From: Micromonospora polyrhachis
GTDB lineage: Bacteria > Actinomycetota > Actinomycetes > Mycobacteriales > Micromonosporaceae
Direction: 5' to 3'
DNA length: 64,000 nt
NCBI RefSeq assembly: GCF_014203835.1
Contig: NZ_JACHJW010000001.1
Location: 5,716,501-5,780,500, forward strand
The notes beneath the pieces were generated by a model. That model ran no database searches. It was not told the DNA's origin and saw nothing but the letters and a program-made list of their open reading frames with translations. Numbering within the stretch: position 1 is the stretch's first letter; every line of letters begins with the position of its first letter. Of the stretch, positions 1 to 8,930 are shown one piece after another. Position numbers and translations under genes: made by a program.

Positions 1-666
1 GCGGGCCGCCCAACCGGTCATCAGCAGGGTCTGCGCGATCAGGTAGGTGGTCATCACCCAGATGGGCGGGCCGGGCAGGGTGGCGGCGTCGGCCACCCCG
101 ACCGCGATCATCAGGTCGGAGACGAGGAAGAACGCTCCACCGAGGCCCATCCGCCAGCCGAGCGCCGCCGCGCTGGTGGCCATGCTGGCCAGCGCGGTCG
201 CGTACACCGTGACCGGTATCGCCACACCCTGTTCGGTCAGGCCGGGCCACAGCCAGGCGAGCGCGGCGGTACCCAGGACGGCGTACCCGAGGGGGACGGC
301 GACCAGCGGCGGGCGGCGCAGGGCCGTGCTGGCTCGACCGGGTCCGGAGCGGGCTGGGGCCCGTAGGAATGCGGTGAGGTAGCAGAGTTGCGCTCCGAGG
401 AAGAGCGACATGCCGGTCAGGAACCAGCCGGTGCCGGGGGAGAGCAGGGCGATGTCCCCGCCGGTGGAGAGGGCCAGACCGGTCAGCACGAGTCGGCTCG
501 GCCGGCCGTTCCTTTCCCGGGTGGCGAGCCACAGCCAGATCCCGAGCAACGGCATCAGCAGCGGTTTGGTTGCCCATTCCAGGGCGTCGTTCCGGATTCC
601 CACCGCGATCAGGTTCACGGCCGACACCAGGGCGAACACGATGAGGATGGCGCGGCTACGCAGCAT
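1..666 (-). CDS. YhhN-family lysoplasmalogenase, C-terminus cut by window edge
   Basis: Translating the minus strand from the ATG at 666 gives an open frame of 222 codons running off the left edge without a stop, so the 3' end is missing. The protein is an alternation of hydrophobic helices with family-typical stretches: N-terminal MLRSRAILIVFALVSAVNL, then TKPLLMPLL, then GGDIALL near residue 70, and near the visible end LGGAFFLVSDLMIAVG. These match the YhhN/TMEM86 family of integral membrane lysoplasmalogenases, which cleave the vinyl-ether bond of lysoplasmalogens. A good ribosome site (AGGAG) sits about 8 nt before the ATG. The biochemical role in actinobacteria is inferred from the family only. 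It is the first of three minus-strand genes on this side, about 120 nt beyond the end of the serine hydrolase gene. Confidence 0.85.
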   Translation of the reverse strand, partial: MLRSRAILIVFALVSAVNLIAVGIRNDALEWATKPLLMPLLGIWLWLATRERNGRPSRLVLTGLALSTGGDIALLSPGTGWFLTGMSLFLGAQLCYLTAFLRAPARSGPGRASTALRRPPLVAVPLGYAVLGTAALAWLWPGLTEQGVAIPVTVYATALASMATSAAALGWRMGLGGAFFLVSDLMIAVGVADAATLPGPPIWVMTTYLIAQTLLMTGWAAR

Positions 667-785
667 CGGGGGATCTCCTGCGACGGGGCGGAACCGCTGG
701 GCCGGCCGTCGGTCGGCCCAGCGGATTGCGCGGAGCGTACCCCGGGTCACCGCCCGCGGCTACCTGGTGGTAACCCTCGGGGTGG

Positions 786-1658
786 TCATCCGACCGGGGC
801 CAGGTCGTGCCGGGCAGTCCAGGCCAGCGCCGAGATCCGGGCGATCAGGCGGCAGGCCGCGTCGTCCGCGCTTTCGCCGGTCGGGCCGCCGTCGGCGAGG
901 TCGGTGGTGGTGCAGACGACGATCGCGTACGGCGGTGCGTCGTCGGGGAAGACGATGCCGGCGCCGTGGCGTACGCCGGGCACCCAGCCGCCCTTGTGGG
1001 CGATGCGGGTCTCCGGCGGTAGGCCGAGGGCCAGGTCGTCGCGGTGTTCCTGGGCGAACAGCACGTCGAGCATGGCCGAGCAGGTGGCGGGGGCGGCGAT
1101 CGGTCCGGGGGTGTCGGCACCTCGGGCGATGGCACCGAGTAGGGCGGCCAGGTCGGCGGCGGTGACCAGGTTGGTGATTCCGGCCTGGCGGGCGGCGAAG
1201 TCCTCGATGCCCCGGCCGGTGACGCTGTGTCGGGTGTTGGCCCGGGCCCAGACGTCGGCGACGGCGGGGAGGCCGACGTGGGCCAGGACGATGTTGGTGG
1301 CCAGGTTGCTGGACTTGACGATCATGCGGCTGGCCAGCCAGCGGAGGGTGGCGGTACCGTCGAGCCGGTCCCAGACCGGTTCGTCGTTGTCGTCGTTGCG
1401 GTCACAACCGAACCGGGGGGTGTCGGGCACCGCCGACGCGAAGTCGTTGCGGACCGGCACCCGGGTGTCCAGGTCCAGTTCGCCGGCCTCGGCGGCCCGG
1501 TACAGGGCGGCGAGTACCGCCACCTTCATGGTGCTGGCGGCATAGTGGGTGGCGTCGGGCAGCCGGGTGTAGGTCGGTGCGGTGTCCAGCCGGCCCACGT
1601 ACACGGAGATCGTGCCGGGGGTGCCGGCCAGGTCGGCGTCGAGATCATTCCAGATCAT
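786..1658 (-). CDS. Class A beta-lactamase-fold serine hydrolase
   Basis: A 290-aa protein with the three landmarks of the class A beta-lactamase/penicillin-recognising serine enzyme fold in the right order: STMK (nucleophile Ser and Lys, about residue 43), SSN (in place of SDN, about 117), and KGG (in place of KTG, about 221). It has no signal peptide: the N-terminus MIWNDLDADLAG is polar, so it is probably cytoplasmic, unlike a secreted resistance beta-lactamase. Length is close to that of a class A enzyme without its leader. It begins 33 nt after the stop of typA on the same strand and could be co-transcribed, but a TACGGT hexamer 7 nt before the ATG also fits a leaderless promoter. Substrate unknown; an esterase, amidase or peptidase role is as likely as beta-lactam hydrolysis. 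Confidence 0.8.
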   Translation of the reverse strand: MIWNDLDADLAGTPGTISVYVGRLDTAPTYTRLPDATHYAASTMKVAVLAALYRAAEAGELDLDTRVPVRNDFASAVPDTPRFGCDRNDDNDEPVWDRLDGTATLRWLASRMIVKSSNLATNIVLAHVGLPAVADVWARANTRHSVTGRGIEDFAARQAGITNLVTAADLAALLGAIARGADTPGPIAAPATCSAMLDVLFAQEHRDDLALGLPPETRIAHKGGWVPGVRHGAGIVFPDDAPPYAIVVCTTTDLADGGPTGESADDAACRLIARISALAWTARHDLAPVG

Positions 1659-1691
1659 GACGCCGACCGTAGCCGATCTTCGAAGCGTCGC

Positions 1692-3560
1692 TCAGTTGGT
1701 GTGCTTGCGGCGGGCGGCGGCCCGGCCGCGCGTGGTCTGGTCGAGGATGACCTTGCGAATCCGGACGGCGACCGGGGTCACCTCGACGCATTCGTCCTCG
1801 CGGCAGAACTCCAGCGCCTGCTCCAGGGAGAGCTTGCGCGGCGGGATCAGCTTCTCCGTCTCGTCGCTGGTGGAGGAGCGCATGTTGGTGAGCTTCTTCT
1901 CCTTGGTGATGTTGACGTCCATGTCGTCGGAGCGGGAGTTCTCCCCGACGATCATGCCCTCGTAGACCTCGGTGGTGGGCTCGACGAAGAGCGTGCCGCG
2001 TTCCTGGAGGTTCATCATCGCGAACGGGGTGACCACGCCGGACCGGTCGGCCACCAGCGAGCCGTTGTTGCGGGTACGCAGCTCGCCGAACCACGGCTCG
2101 TAGGACTCGAAGACGTGGTGCAGGATGCCGGTGCCCCGGGTGTCGGTCAGGAACTCGGTACGGAAGCCGATCAGGCCGCGGGCCGGCACGAGCCACTCCA
2201 TCCGGATCCAGCCGGTGCCGTGGTTGACCAACTGCTCCATCCGGCCCTTGCGGGTGGCGAGCAACTGGGTGATCGCGCCGAGGTACTCCTCCGGCGAGTC
2301 GATGGTGAGGCGTTCTACCGGCTCGCAGGTCTTTCCGTCGATTTCCCGGGTCACCACCTGGGGCTTGCCGACGGTCAGCTCGTAGGACTCGCGGCGCATC
2401 TGCTCGACCAGGATGGCCAGGGCCAGTTCACCGCGACCCTGCACCTCCCAGGCGTCGGGGCGCTCGGTGGGCAGGACCCGCAGGGAGACGTTTCCGATCA
2501 GCTCCTTGTCGAGGCGGTCCTTGACCATGCGGGCGGTGACCTTGGCGCCCTTGACCCGGCCGACCAGCGGCGAGGTGTTGGTGCCGATGGTCATCGAGAT
2601 GGCCGGCTCGTCGACGGTGATCAGCGGCAGCGGGACGGGGTTCTCCGCGTCGGCCAGGGTCTCGCCGATCATGATGTCGGGGATACCGGCGACGGCGATG
2701 ATGTCGCCCGGGCCGGCGCTCTCGGCGGGCTTGCGCTCCAGCCCCTCGGTCATCAGCAGCTCGGAGATGCGGACTCGTTGGGTGGTGCCGTCGGTACGGC
2801 ACCAGGCCACCGTCTCGCCCTTGCGGATGGTGCCCTGCCGGACCCGGCACAGGGCGAGCCGGCCGAGGAACGGGGAGGCGTCGAGGTTGGTGACGTGTGC
2901 CTGTAGCGGGTGGGTCTCGTCGTAGGCCGGCGGCGGGATGGTCCCCAGCAGGGTGCGGAACAGCGGTTCGAGCGAGGTGCTGTCCTCGGGGATGGTGCCG
3001 TCGGCGGGCTGGGTCAGCGAGGCGATGCCGTCCCGGGCGCAGGCGTAGATGATCGGGAAGTCGATCTGCTCCTCGTCGGCGTCGAGGTCGAGGAAGAGTT
3101 CGTAGGTGTCGTCGACGACTTCCTTGATCCGGGCGTCCGGCCGGTCCACCTTGTTGATGACGAGGATGATGGGCAGCCGGGCCCGCAGCGCCTTGCGCAG
3201 CACGAACCGGGTCTGCGGCAGCGGGCCCTCGCTGGAGTCGACCAGCAGCACCACGCCGTCGACCATGGTCAGGCCGCGTTCCACCTCGCCGCCGAAGTCG
3301 GCGTGACCGGGGGTGTCGATGATGTTGATGGTGACCGGGTCGGAGCCGTCCGCCGGCACGTAGCGCACGCCGGTGTTCTTGGCCAGGATGGTGATGCCCT
3401 TTTCCCGTTCCAGGTCCATGGAGTCCATCACCCGGTCGGCCATCTCGGCGCGGGCGCTGAACGCGCCGGCCTGTCGCAGCATGGCGTCGACCAGGGTTGT
3501 CTTGCCGTGGTCGACGTGGGCGATAATGGCGACGTTACGAAGGTCGGCGCGGGTCTGCAT
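1692..3560 (-). CDS. typA: Ribosome-associated translational GTPase TypA/BipA
   Basis: A 622-aa GTPase of the EF-G/LepA class. G motifs are visible in order: AHVDHGKTT (P loop, about residue 15), EKGITI (switch I region), DTPGH, and NKVD. The rest of the length fits the BipA layout of domain II, the domain III/V pair and the unique C-terminal domain with its basic tail (ending near [12 protein letters not shown]). BipA binds 70S ribosomes or 50S precursors and helps subunit assembly and stress or low-temperature growth. The ATG at 3560 follows a strong site (GGAGGATAGGGAC). It is divergent from the DedA-like gene across about 134 bp. Large open frames on the opposite strand here are GC-driven shadows. 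Confidence 0.97.
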   Translation of the reverse strand: MQTRADLRNVAIIAHVDHGKTTLVDAMLRQAGAFSARAEMADRVMDSMDLEREKGITILAKNTGVRYVPADGSDPVTINIIDTPGHADFGGEVERGLTMVDGVVLLVDSSEGPLPQTRFVLRKALRARLPIILVINKVDRPDARIKEVVDDTYELFLDLDADEEQIDFPIIYACARDGIASLTQPADGTIPEDSTSLEPLFRTLLGTIPPPAYDETHPLQAHVTNLDASPFLGRLALCRVRQGTIRKGETVAWCRTDGTTQRVRISELLMTEGLERKPAESAGPGDIIAVAGIPDIMIGETLADAENPVPLPLITVDEPAISMTIGTNTSPLVGRVKGAKVTARMVKDRLDKELIGNVSLRVLPTERPDAWEVQGRGELALAILVEQMRRESYELTVGKPQVVTREIDGKTCEPVERLTIDSPEEYLGAITQLLATRKGRMEQLVNHGTGWIRMEWLVPARGLIGFRTEFLTDTRGTGILHHVFESYEPWFGELRTRNNGSLVADRSGVVTPFAMMNLQERGTLFVEPTTEVYEGMIVGENSRSDDMDVNITKEKKLTNMRSSTSDETEKLIPPRKLSLEQALEFCREDECVEVTPVAVRIRKVILDQTTRGRAAARRKHTN

Positions 3561-3694
3561 GTCCCTATCCTCCCGGGTGCCCCGTCGTCGCTGCCAATCG
3601 GGGGGTCACTCTGCGTGTCCCGGGACTTCGTGCCAATCGGTGTCTGGACGTCGCTGGCGGGTGGCATGCTGGCCAACGTGGCCGGGAGATCGAC

Positions 3695-5155
3695 GTGCAT
3701 GACCTGTTGACGCTGTTGCGGGAGCTACCGGCCCCGGTCGTCTATCTGCTCGCCGCGATCGTCGTCATGGCCGAGACCGCCGTGATCGTCGGGTTGTTGC
3801 TGCCGGGGGAGGCCACCCTGCTGCTGGTCGGCTTCCTCGCCTACACCGGCACGCTGCGGCTGGCCCCGGTACTGATCGTGACGGTCGTCGCGGCAGCGGC
3901 CGGGGACGCGTTGGCGTTCCGTAGCGGCCGTCGTCATGGCCCCCGGCTGCGCGCCAGCGGCTGGGGGGTCCGCATCGGCGAGGCCCGCTGGCGACGGGCG
4001 GACGCGATGCTGGAACGGCTGGGTGGACGTGGGGTGTTCGGTGCCCGGTGGGTGGCCTTCGCCCGGACCCTGGTGCCCCGGCTGGCTGGCGGGGCTGGCA
4101 TGCCGTACCGGCGGTTCGTGCTGTGGAACCTGGCCGGCGTGGTGACCTGGGTCGGGGGCTCGGTGCTGGCCGGCTATCTGGCCGGGGGCTCCTACGAGAC
4201 GGTGTCCCGGGTCCTGGGGGACGCGACCGGGGCGGTGCTGGGGCTGATCGCCACGATCGTGGTGATCGCGCTGGTCGGTCGGTGGTTGGGGCGTAACCCC
4301 GATCCGGTACGGGCGCTGCTGGCCCGGGCCGGTGGGTTGCCCCCGCTGCGCTGGGTCACCCGCCGTTACGGGGTGCTGTTCTTCCTGCTCTCCATGCGGA
4401 TCGGTCCCGGCTGGGCGTTGCTGATCAACCTGGTTGCCGGCCTGGCCCTGTTGTTCGCGATCGGGCTGACCCTGGCCTGGCTGCTCGGTGTGGTGGTGCG
4501 GCACAGCGGACTGTCGGTGGTCGACGGCGCGGTAGCCGGTTGGTTCGCCGGTCGGCGGACCGAGGGCGTGGTCGATGTCACGGTAGACGTGATCAGCGTG
4601 CTGCGCGGCCCGTTCCTGATCGTCGTGGTGGCCCTGGTCGCGGTGGTGCTCGGCTGGCGTACCCGGGCCTGGCGCGGTGACCTGGTCAGCGTGGTGGGTA
4701 CGGTCGGGGCGTTCGTGCCGTTGGTGTTGCTCGCCGTCGTGGCCGACCTGGCCCAGCCGGATCTGCCTCCCCCATCCGACCTGGCCGCCACGCCGGATGG
4801 GACGACGCCGAGCGAGCCGCCATCCGCCGGAGTGTCGTCCCCGGTGACGCTCTTCCCCACCCAGAACGCCGTGGTCACCGCCAGTCTCTGCACGTTGGCC
4901 TGGCTGCTGACCCGGCGGGCCCACTGGCCGGTCGCCGTGGCGGTGTGGACCGTCGCCACGGTCGGGGTGGTGACCATCAGCGGGGCCCGGCTCTACCTCG
5001 GCTGGAGTTCGGCCAGTGAGACGGTCACCTCGGTGCTGCTCGGGGTGCTTTGGACAGCCGTGTTCATGGTCGCCTGGGCGACCCGGGACCGGGCCGTCGG
5101 CGGGGACGACGGCCCCGCCCGTCCCGACGTCGACCTCCGTCAGGTCCAACGGTGA
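3695..5155 (+). CDS. DedA-family membrane protein fused to a degenerate PAP2 domain
   Basis: A 486-aa polytopic membrane protein. Residues 1-200 carry DedA/SNARE-associated hallmarks: [14 protein letters not shown] near the N-terminus, [13 protein letters not shown], and [21 protein letters not shown] followed by NLAGVVTW. DedA proteins are half-transporters or lipid scramblases needed for envelope homeostasis. The C-terminal half has 6 or more hydrophobic helices in PAP2 (lipid phosphatase) arrangement, but the catalytic motifs are lost: the PSGH position reads PTQN and the SRxxxGxHxxxD position reads [13 protein letters not shown], so neither catalytic His is present. A Pro/Ser-rich loop lies between them (around residues 350-385). 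The next gene starts inside its stop codon (GTGA), so the two are translationally coupled. Transport or lipid scrambling is inferred. Confidence 0.85.
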   Translation: MHDLLTLLRELPAPVVYLLAAIVVMAETAVIVGLLLPGEATLLLVGFLAYTGTLRLAPVLIVTVVAAAAGDALAFRSGRRHGPRLRASGWGVRIGEARWRRADAMLERLGGRGVFGARWVAFARTLVPRLAGGAGMPYRRFVLWNLAGVVTWVGGSVLAGYLAGGSYETVSRVLGDATGAVLGLIATIVVIALVGRWLGRNPDPVRALLARAGGLPPLRWVTRRYGVLFFLLSMRIGPGWALLINLVAGLALLFAIGLTLAWLLGVVVRHSGLSVVDGAVAGWFAGRRTEGVVDVTVDVISVLRGPFLIVVVALVAVVLGWRTRAWRGDLVSVVGTVGAFVPLVLLAVVADLAQPDLPPPSDLAATPDGTTPSEPPSAGVSSPVTLFPTQNAVVTASLCTLAWLLTRRAHWPVAVAVWTVATVGVVTISGARLYLGWSSASETVTSVLLGVLWTAVFMVAWATRDRAVGGDDGPARPDVDLRQVQR

Positions 5156-6819
5156 TCACTCGGCTGGTGGTGGGGGTCGCCGGGCGGCTGCTGCGGTTAC
5201 CCCGGGCCCGTACCCAGCGGGTGACGGTGACCCGGAACATCCGGGTCCGGGTCCGGGACGGTGTGCCGCTGCTCACCGACCACTACGCCCCCGACCTGCC
5301 GACCCATGACGCCCCCGACCTGCCGGCCGCGCCGACCGTCCTGATCCGCACCCCGTACGGGCGGGGCGGGCCGATCCGGCTGCTCGCCCGGCTCTTCGCC
5401 GCGCACGGTTTCCACGTGGTGGTGCAGTCCTGCCGGGGCACGTTCGGCTCCGGCGGCACCTTCGAGCCACTGGCGCACGAGCGCGCCGACGGGCTGGACA
5501 CCGTCGACTGGTTACGGCGGCAACCCTGGTACGCCGGCCGGTTCGGCATGTTCGGGGCGAGTTACCAGGGGTTCACCCAGTGGGCGGTGGCCGCGCACGT
5601 CGGCGACGACCTGCGGGCCATGGTGGCGGTGGTGACCACCGCGGCGACCCGGGACTCCACCTACGCGGGTGGCGCGTTCTCCCTGGACACCGTGCTCACC
5701 TGGGCCGAGCTGATCGAGGCGCAGACCGTGTCGTGGCTGGCCCGGCAGCTCGAACTCAAACGGGGCCAGCCCCGTTTGCTGGCCGGCCTGGCCCACCTGC
5801 CGTTGGCCGAGGCCGACCGGATCGCCACCGGCGGCACCATCCGGTTCTTCCAGGAGTGGCTGCGCCACCACACGCCCGGGGCCAACTACTGGCAGTCCCG
5901 GGTCTTCGATGCGCACCTCGACCGGGTACGCGCCCCGGTGGCGATGGTGACCGGTTGGCACGACATCTTCCTTCCCGCCCAACTGGCCGACTACGCGGCG
6001 CTGCGGGCGGCGGGCGGGCGGCCGTACCTGACCATCGGGCCGTGGACCCACGGCGGGCCACGGCTGCTCGGCGCGTCGGTGCGGGAGGGGTTGCTCTGGC
6101 TGCGGGCACACCTGGCCGGCGAGCACAGTGGGCTACGCGCCGCGCCGGTACGCATCCACGTCGGTGGTGCCGGCGGTGGCTGGCGCGACCTGCCGGCGTG
6201 GCCACCCCCGGCGGCGCGTACCGCCTGGCATCTGCACCCCGGCGGCGGGCTCGCCACCCGCGCGCCACGTCCGTCCAGAGCGGACGGATTCTGGTACGAC
6301 CCGAGCGACCCGACGCCGTCGCTCGGTGGCCCGCTGCTGGTGGCGCAGCGGGCCGGGCGGGTCGACAACCGGCCGGTGGAGCGCCGCCCGGACGTGCTCA
6401 CCTACACCAGCGCCCCGCTGGCCGAGCCGTTGGAGGTGATCGGCCCGGTGACCGCCGAGGTGCACCTGCGCAGCGCACTGTCGTATCTGGACGTGTTCCT
6501 GCGCCTGTGCGAGGTGGATCGGCGGGGTCGGTCGTGGAACGTCTGCGACGGTCTGGTCCGGGTGAGCCCGGACCGGTTTCCGGCCGAGGGTGACGTGGTG
6601 CGGGTGCCGGTGTCGATGTGGCCGGTGGCGTACCGGTTCGCCCGCGGGCACCGACTCCGGCTTCAGGTCTGCGGCGGGGCGCATCCCCGGTACGCCCGCA
6701 ACCCCGGCACCGGGGAGCCACTCGGTACGGCGGTAGCGCTGCGGGCCGGCTACCGGGAGGTCCTGCACGACCCGGCGCACCCGTCCGCAGTGTTCCTACC
6801 AGTCCACTACCACTCGTAG
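5152..6819 (+). CDS. CocE/NonD family alpha/beta hydrolase (X-Pro dipeptidyl-peptidase S15-like)
   Basis: A 555-aa hydrolase when started at the GTG at 5152, which overlaps the previous stop by 4 nt; an upstream in-frame start would lie deep inside the DedA gene. The N-terminal catalytic alpha/beta domain shows the nucleophile elbow GASYQGF, the acid in TGWHDIF and the His in GPWTHGG. The C-terminal part is the jelly-roll X-Pro dipeptidyl-peptidase domain, including TYTSAPLAEPLEVIGPV and the closing VALRAGYREVLHDP stretch. Relatives hydrolyse cocaine, glutaryl-7-ACA or X-Pro peptides; the substrate here cannot be deduced. No signal peptide is evident. The coupling to a membrane protein is conserved-looking but its meaning is unclear. 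Confidence 0.9.
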   Translation: MITRLVVGVAGRLLRLPRARTQRVTVTRNIRVRVRDGVPLLTDHYAPDLPTHDAPDLPAAPTVLIRTPYGRGGPIRLLARLFAAHGFHVVVQSCRGTFGSGGTFEPLAHERADGLDTVDWLRRQPWYAGRFGMFGASYQGFTQWAVAAHVGDDLRAMVAVVTTAATRDSTYAGGAFSLDTVLTWAELIEAQTVSWLARQLELKRGQPRLLAGLAHLPLAEADRIATGGTIRFFQEWLRHHTPGANYWQSRVFDAHLDRVRAPVAMVTGWHDIFLPAQLADYAALRAAGGRPYLTIGPWTHGGPRLLGASVREGLLWLRAHLAGEHSGLRAAPVRIHVGGAGGGWRDLPAWPPPAARTAWHLHPGGGLATRAPRPSRADGFWYDPSDPTPSLGGPLLVAQRAGRVDNRPVERRPDVLTYTSAPLAEPLEVIGPVTAEVHLRSALSYLDVFLRLCEVDRRGRSWNVCDGLVRVSPDRFPAEGDVVRVPVSMWPVAYRFARGHRLRLQVCGGAHPRYARNPGTGEPLGTAVALRAGYREVLHDPAHPSAVFLPVHYHS

Positions 6820-6989
6820 TCAATCGAGGTTGGCACATCTCTGACCTGGACTTTTGCTTCTGGGCATAGTTACGGTTCGTGTATCGCCTGGCGCTGTGTA
6901 CGAGATTGTCGGTCGGTTCGCCGGCCGCCTGACACGCCCCGACGCGCGGTGCCGCCGTGCGTACCGGCCCCGATTCTGGAGGGCTGACC

Positions 6990-7862
6990 ATGCGACTGCT
7001 CTGGCTCCCCGAGGTACTACGGAACGCTGGCCTGACCGTGCACGAGGTCGATGGCTGGCGGAACAGAGGATCGACGGAGTTCGACCCGATCGGCATCATC
7101 TGCCACGAGACCCGTGGCTCTCGGAACTCCACCGACTCCGGTGAGATCAACGTCCTGCTGCACGGGTCGAAGACCGCGCCACCACCGATCGCCCAACTGT
7201 ATCTGTCCCGCACCGGCGACTGGCATGTCGTCGCATCGGGCCGGTGCAACCACGTACGGGTCGGCTGGGCCGGTCCGTTCAAGGGCTCCGGTAACACCCG
7301 GCTGCTCGGCATCGAGGCCCAACACGCGCTCGGCGAGCCATGGACCGCGACGCAGTACCAGTCCTACGTACGGGGCGTGGCCGCCATCCGCCGGCACACC
7401 GGTTGGGGTGTCGGCGGCCACAAGGAACACCAGCCCGGCGGTTACGGGCACGCCAGCAGCAAGACCGATCCGAGTTTCGACATGGACCAGTTTCGGCGGG
7501 ACGTCGCCGAAACCCAGTCCACGAAGGAGAGCGTCATGTCCGCACTGACTGACGAGGAGCAGCAGCGGCTGCTCAAGCTCTGTACCGACATCAACTACAT
7601 CCTGTGGAGCGGGGCTCAGAAGCCCGACGGCAGCGGCCGTACCGACTTCCGGCAGTACTTCTACAACATCGAGGCGCTGTTGACTCAGGTCAAGGCCAAC
7701 CAGCAGGCGATGGCCGGCAAGGACTGGGTCGACGAGCAGCAGATCGTCAACGGGGTACTCGCCGGTCTCGGTGGCAAGGACCTGGACACCGTCGCAGCCG
7801 CCCTACGGGCCGTCTTCGGCAAGCGATCGGCGGAGTTGGCCGCCAAACTCGCCGCCGGCTGA
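6990..7862 (+). CDS. N-acetylmuramoyl-L-alanine amidase, endolysin-like
   Basis: A 290-aa protein whose ATG at 6990 follows GGAGGG by 7 nt; an upstream in-frame start at 6957 lacks such a site. Residues about 25-165 form an amidase_2/PGRP-type zinc amidase: GIICHETRG supplies the first His, GIEAQHAL is a core strand, and GGHKEHQPGGYGHASSKTDPSF is the typical second-half signature with the remaining ligands and the K-x-D-P motif. Enzymes of this class cut the amide between MurNAc and L-Ala. Residues 170-290 are mostly helical and may be a wall-binding or oligomerisation region. There is no signal peptide, as in phage endolysins. The gene directly downstream has two hydrophobic helices and looks like a holin, which supports a lysis-cassette reading. 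Confidence 0.85.
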   Translation: MRLLWLPEVLRNAGLTVHEVDGWRNRGSTEFDPIGIICHETRGSRNSTDSGEINVLLHGSKTAPPPIAQLYLSRTGDWHVVASGRCNHVRVGWAGPFKGSGNTRLLGIEAQHALGEPWTATQYQSYVRGVAAIRRHTGWGVGGHKEHQPGGYGHASSKTDPSFDMDQFRRDVAETQSTKESVMSALTDEEQQRLLKLCTDINYILWSGAQKPDGSGRTDFRQYFYNIEALLTQVKANQQAMAGKDWVDEQQIVNGVLAGLGGKDLDTVAAALRAVFGKRSAELAAKLAAG

Positions 7863-7944
7863 CCGCCGTCGACCTGGAAGTCGTCCCCCGGGGCTCGGCG
7901 CGGCGCATCGACCGTCCGCCCCATGTCGAGAAGGAGGATCGGAT

Positions 7945-8205
7945 ATGCCGAGCGCATCTGTGGGAGCGGTGGCCGAGAACGCACCGGTGGAGGCCAAGGT
8001 CAAGGTGGCCACCGTGGCTGGCGCGGGGTCGGCGGGGGTGATCGCCCCGTTCATCGTCTGGGTGGTGGACCAGCTCTTCTACGCCGGCGACGGGCCGCCC
8101 GAGGTGCCGCTGCCGGTCGTCGGGCTGATCGGCCTGATCGTCACCGGTGTCGGTACCTTCCTCGGCGGCTGGTCCGCCCGGCACACCCCCCGCCCACCCG
8201 ACTGA
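7945..8205 (+). CDS. Small two-helix membrane protein, holin-like
   Basis: An 86-aa protein starting at the ATG at 7945, 7 nt after a near-perfect AAGGAGG (7931-7937). It has a short polar N-terminus, one hydrophobic segment (about residues 24-46, containing AGVIAPFIVWVVDQLF), a short loop with GDGPPEVP, a second hydrophobic segment (about 53-74, VVGLIGLIVTGVGTFLGGW) and a charged tail SARHTPRPPD. Size, topology and position 82 nt after an endolysin-like amidase are those of a phage-type holin, which makes membrane holes that release the amidase. No family motif is strong enough to prove this, so the function is inferred from context. Confidence 0.65.
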   Translation: MPSASVGAVAENAPVEAKVKVATVAGAGSAGVIAPFIVWVVDQLFYAGDGPPEVPLPVVGLIGLIVTGVGTFLGGWSARHTPRPPD

Positions 8206-8210
8206 TCGTC

Positions 8211-8241
8211 GACTGGCCGGTTCGTACCGGGCCGGCCAGTC
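8211..8241 (+). terminator. Hairpin after the holin-like gene
   Basis: A perfect 10-bp inverted repeat (GACTGGCCGG / CCGGCCAGTC) with an 11-nt loop begins a few bases after the stop of the holin-like gene. There is no T tract, which is usual for actinobacterial terminators. Confidence 0.6.
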
Positions 8242-8273
8242 GTGGGCCATCGGCCCGGTAGCCGCCGGCCCCA

Positions 8274-8351
8274 CCGTTCTGGTTCGGTGGCTGCTGCCAC
8301 GGGTCTGGTTCAGTGGCGGATGCCACCGCCCTGGTTCAGTGGATGGTGCCG
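8274..8351. repeat. Three tandem 26-bp units
   Basis: Three consecutive 26-bp units share the core CTGGTTC(G/A)GTGG followed by a variable stretch and TGCC. The third unit overlaps the last codons and stop of the minus-strand gene at 8336-8611, so the array looks like an expansion of that gene's 3' end into the intergenic space. Confidence 0.7.
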
Positions 8352-8611
8352 TCGACGATGGCCTCCGCGACCTGACAGAACTGCGCCATGTCGGGCTGCC
8401 AGCCGGCGGCGATGTCCGGGTGCAGCCCGGCGCGGGTCTCGTCGAGCAGGTGACGGCAGACCTCCGCCACCGGCTCGCCCGCGTACCGGGCTTGGACCCG
8501 ATCGGTCGCCGCTCGTAGCGCCGAGGTCAGCTGCTCCTCCAACGGGCCGCGTAGCTTCTCCTGCGTCGAGGTGAGTTCGCTCGGATCGAGCGAGACGTGT
8601 GGCTCTGACAT
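8336..8611 (-). CDS. Small hypothetical protein
   Basis: A 91-aa protein that I do not recognise. The start at 8611 is chosen because GGAGGAG lies 6-7 nt upstream; a longer frame to 8671 has no site. The sequence (starting MSEPHVSLDPSELTSTQEKL) is acidic, soluble and probably all-helical, with one Cys at CRHLLDE and an aromatic segment AAGWQPDMAQFCQVAEAIVDG. No signal peptide, membrane segment or catalytic motif is visible. It converges on the endolysin/holin pair and is separated from the ABC importer by about 320 bp. The 3' end coincides with a tandem repeat, so the last residues may vary between strains. Confidence 0.6.
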   Translation of the reverse strand: MSEPHVSLDPSELTSTQEKLRGPLEEQLTSALRAATDRVQARYAGEPVAEVCRHLLDETRAGLHPDIAAGWQPDMAQFCQVAEAIVDGTIH

Positions 8612-8930
8612 GTTTTCTCCTCCGTGAGGGCCCCGCGATACCCCGTCCCGGCGGTCCGGCAAACCCGCCACCGGTCACCGGCGTCGCGGACCGCTGAACG
8701 GGTCGGACACTGCGCCCGCCGAACCCCGGGTTTCCAGGCTATATGTTCCGTTCGTCCATATAATTGATCTCCTGCTCTCGATGATGTTTCGCCGTTGCCG
8801 GCCCAGGGCAGGGAGGTGGCACGAAACGCCCGCCCACGCGGCCCCAGCAGCAGTCCCGGTCCGGGGCGAGCGTGTCGCCGTGCGCCGGGCACGGACCCTC
8901 CCGGCAGTTGGACACAGAAAGTAGGGGACG
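8612..8930. promoter_or_regulatory. Divergent intergenic region with AT-rich inverted repeat
   Basis: This 319-bp gap separates the small minus-strand gene from the sugar importer operon and must hold both promoters. The only AT-rich island is around 8735-8775 and contains the inverted repeat TATATG (8740-8745) / CATATA (8757-8762) with an 11-nt centre, followed by TTGATC. In this GC-rich background it stands out and is a plausible operator or promoter for the importer. Nothing coding was seen. Confidence 0.45.

Noticed and set aside
1227-2906. Long plus-strand open frame of 559 codons opposite typA
   Set aside because: It is a shadow created by high GC at third codon positions of typA. It has a Gly/Asp/Val-biased, motif-free sequence, while the opposite strand encodes an unmistakable BipA.
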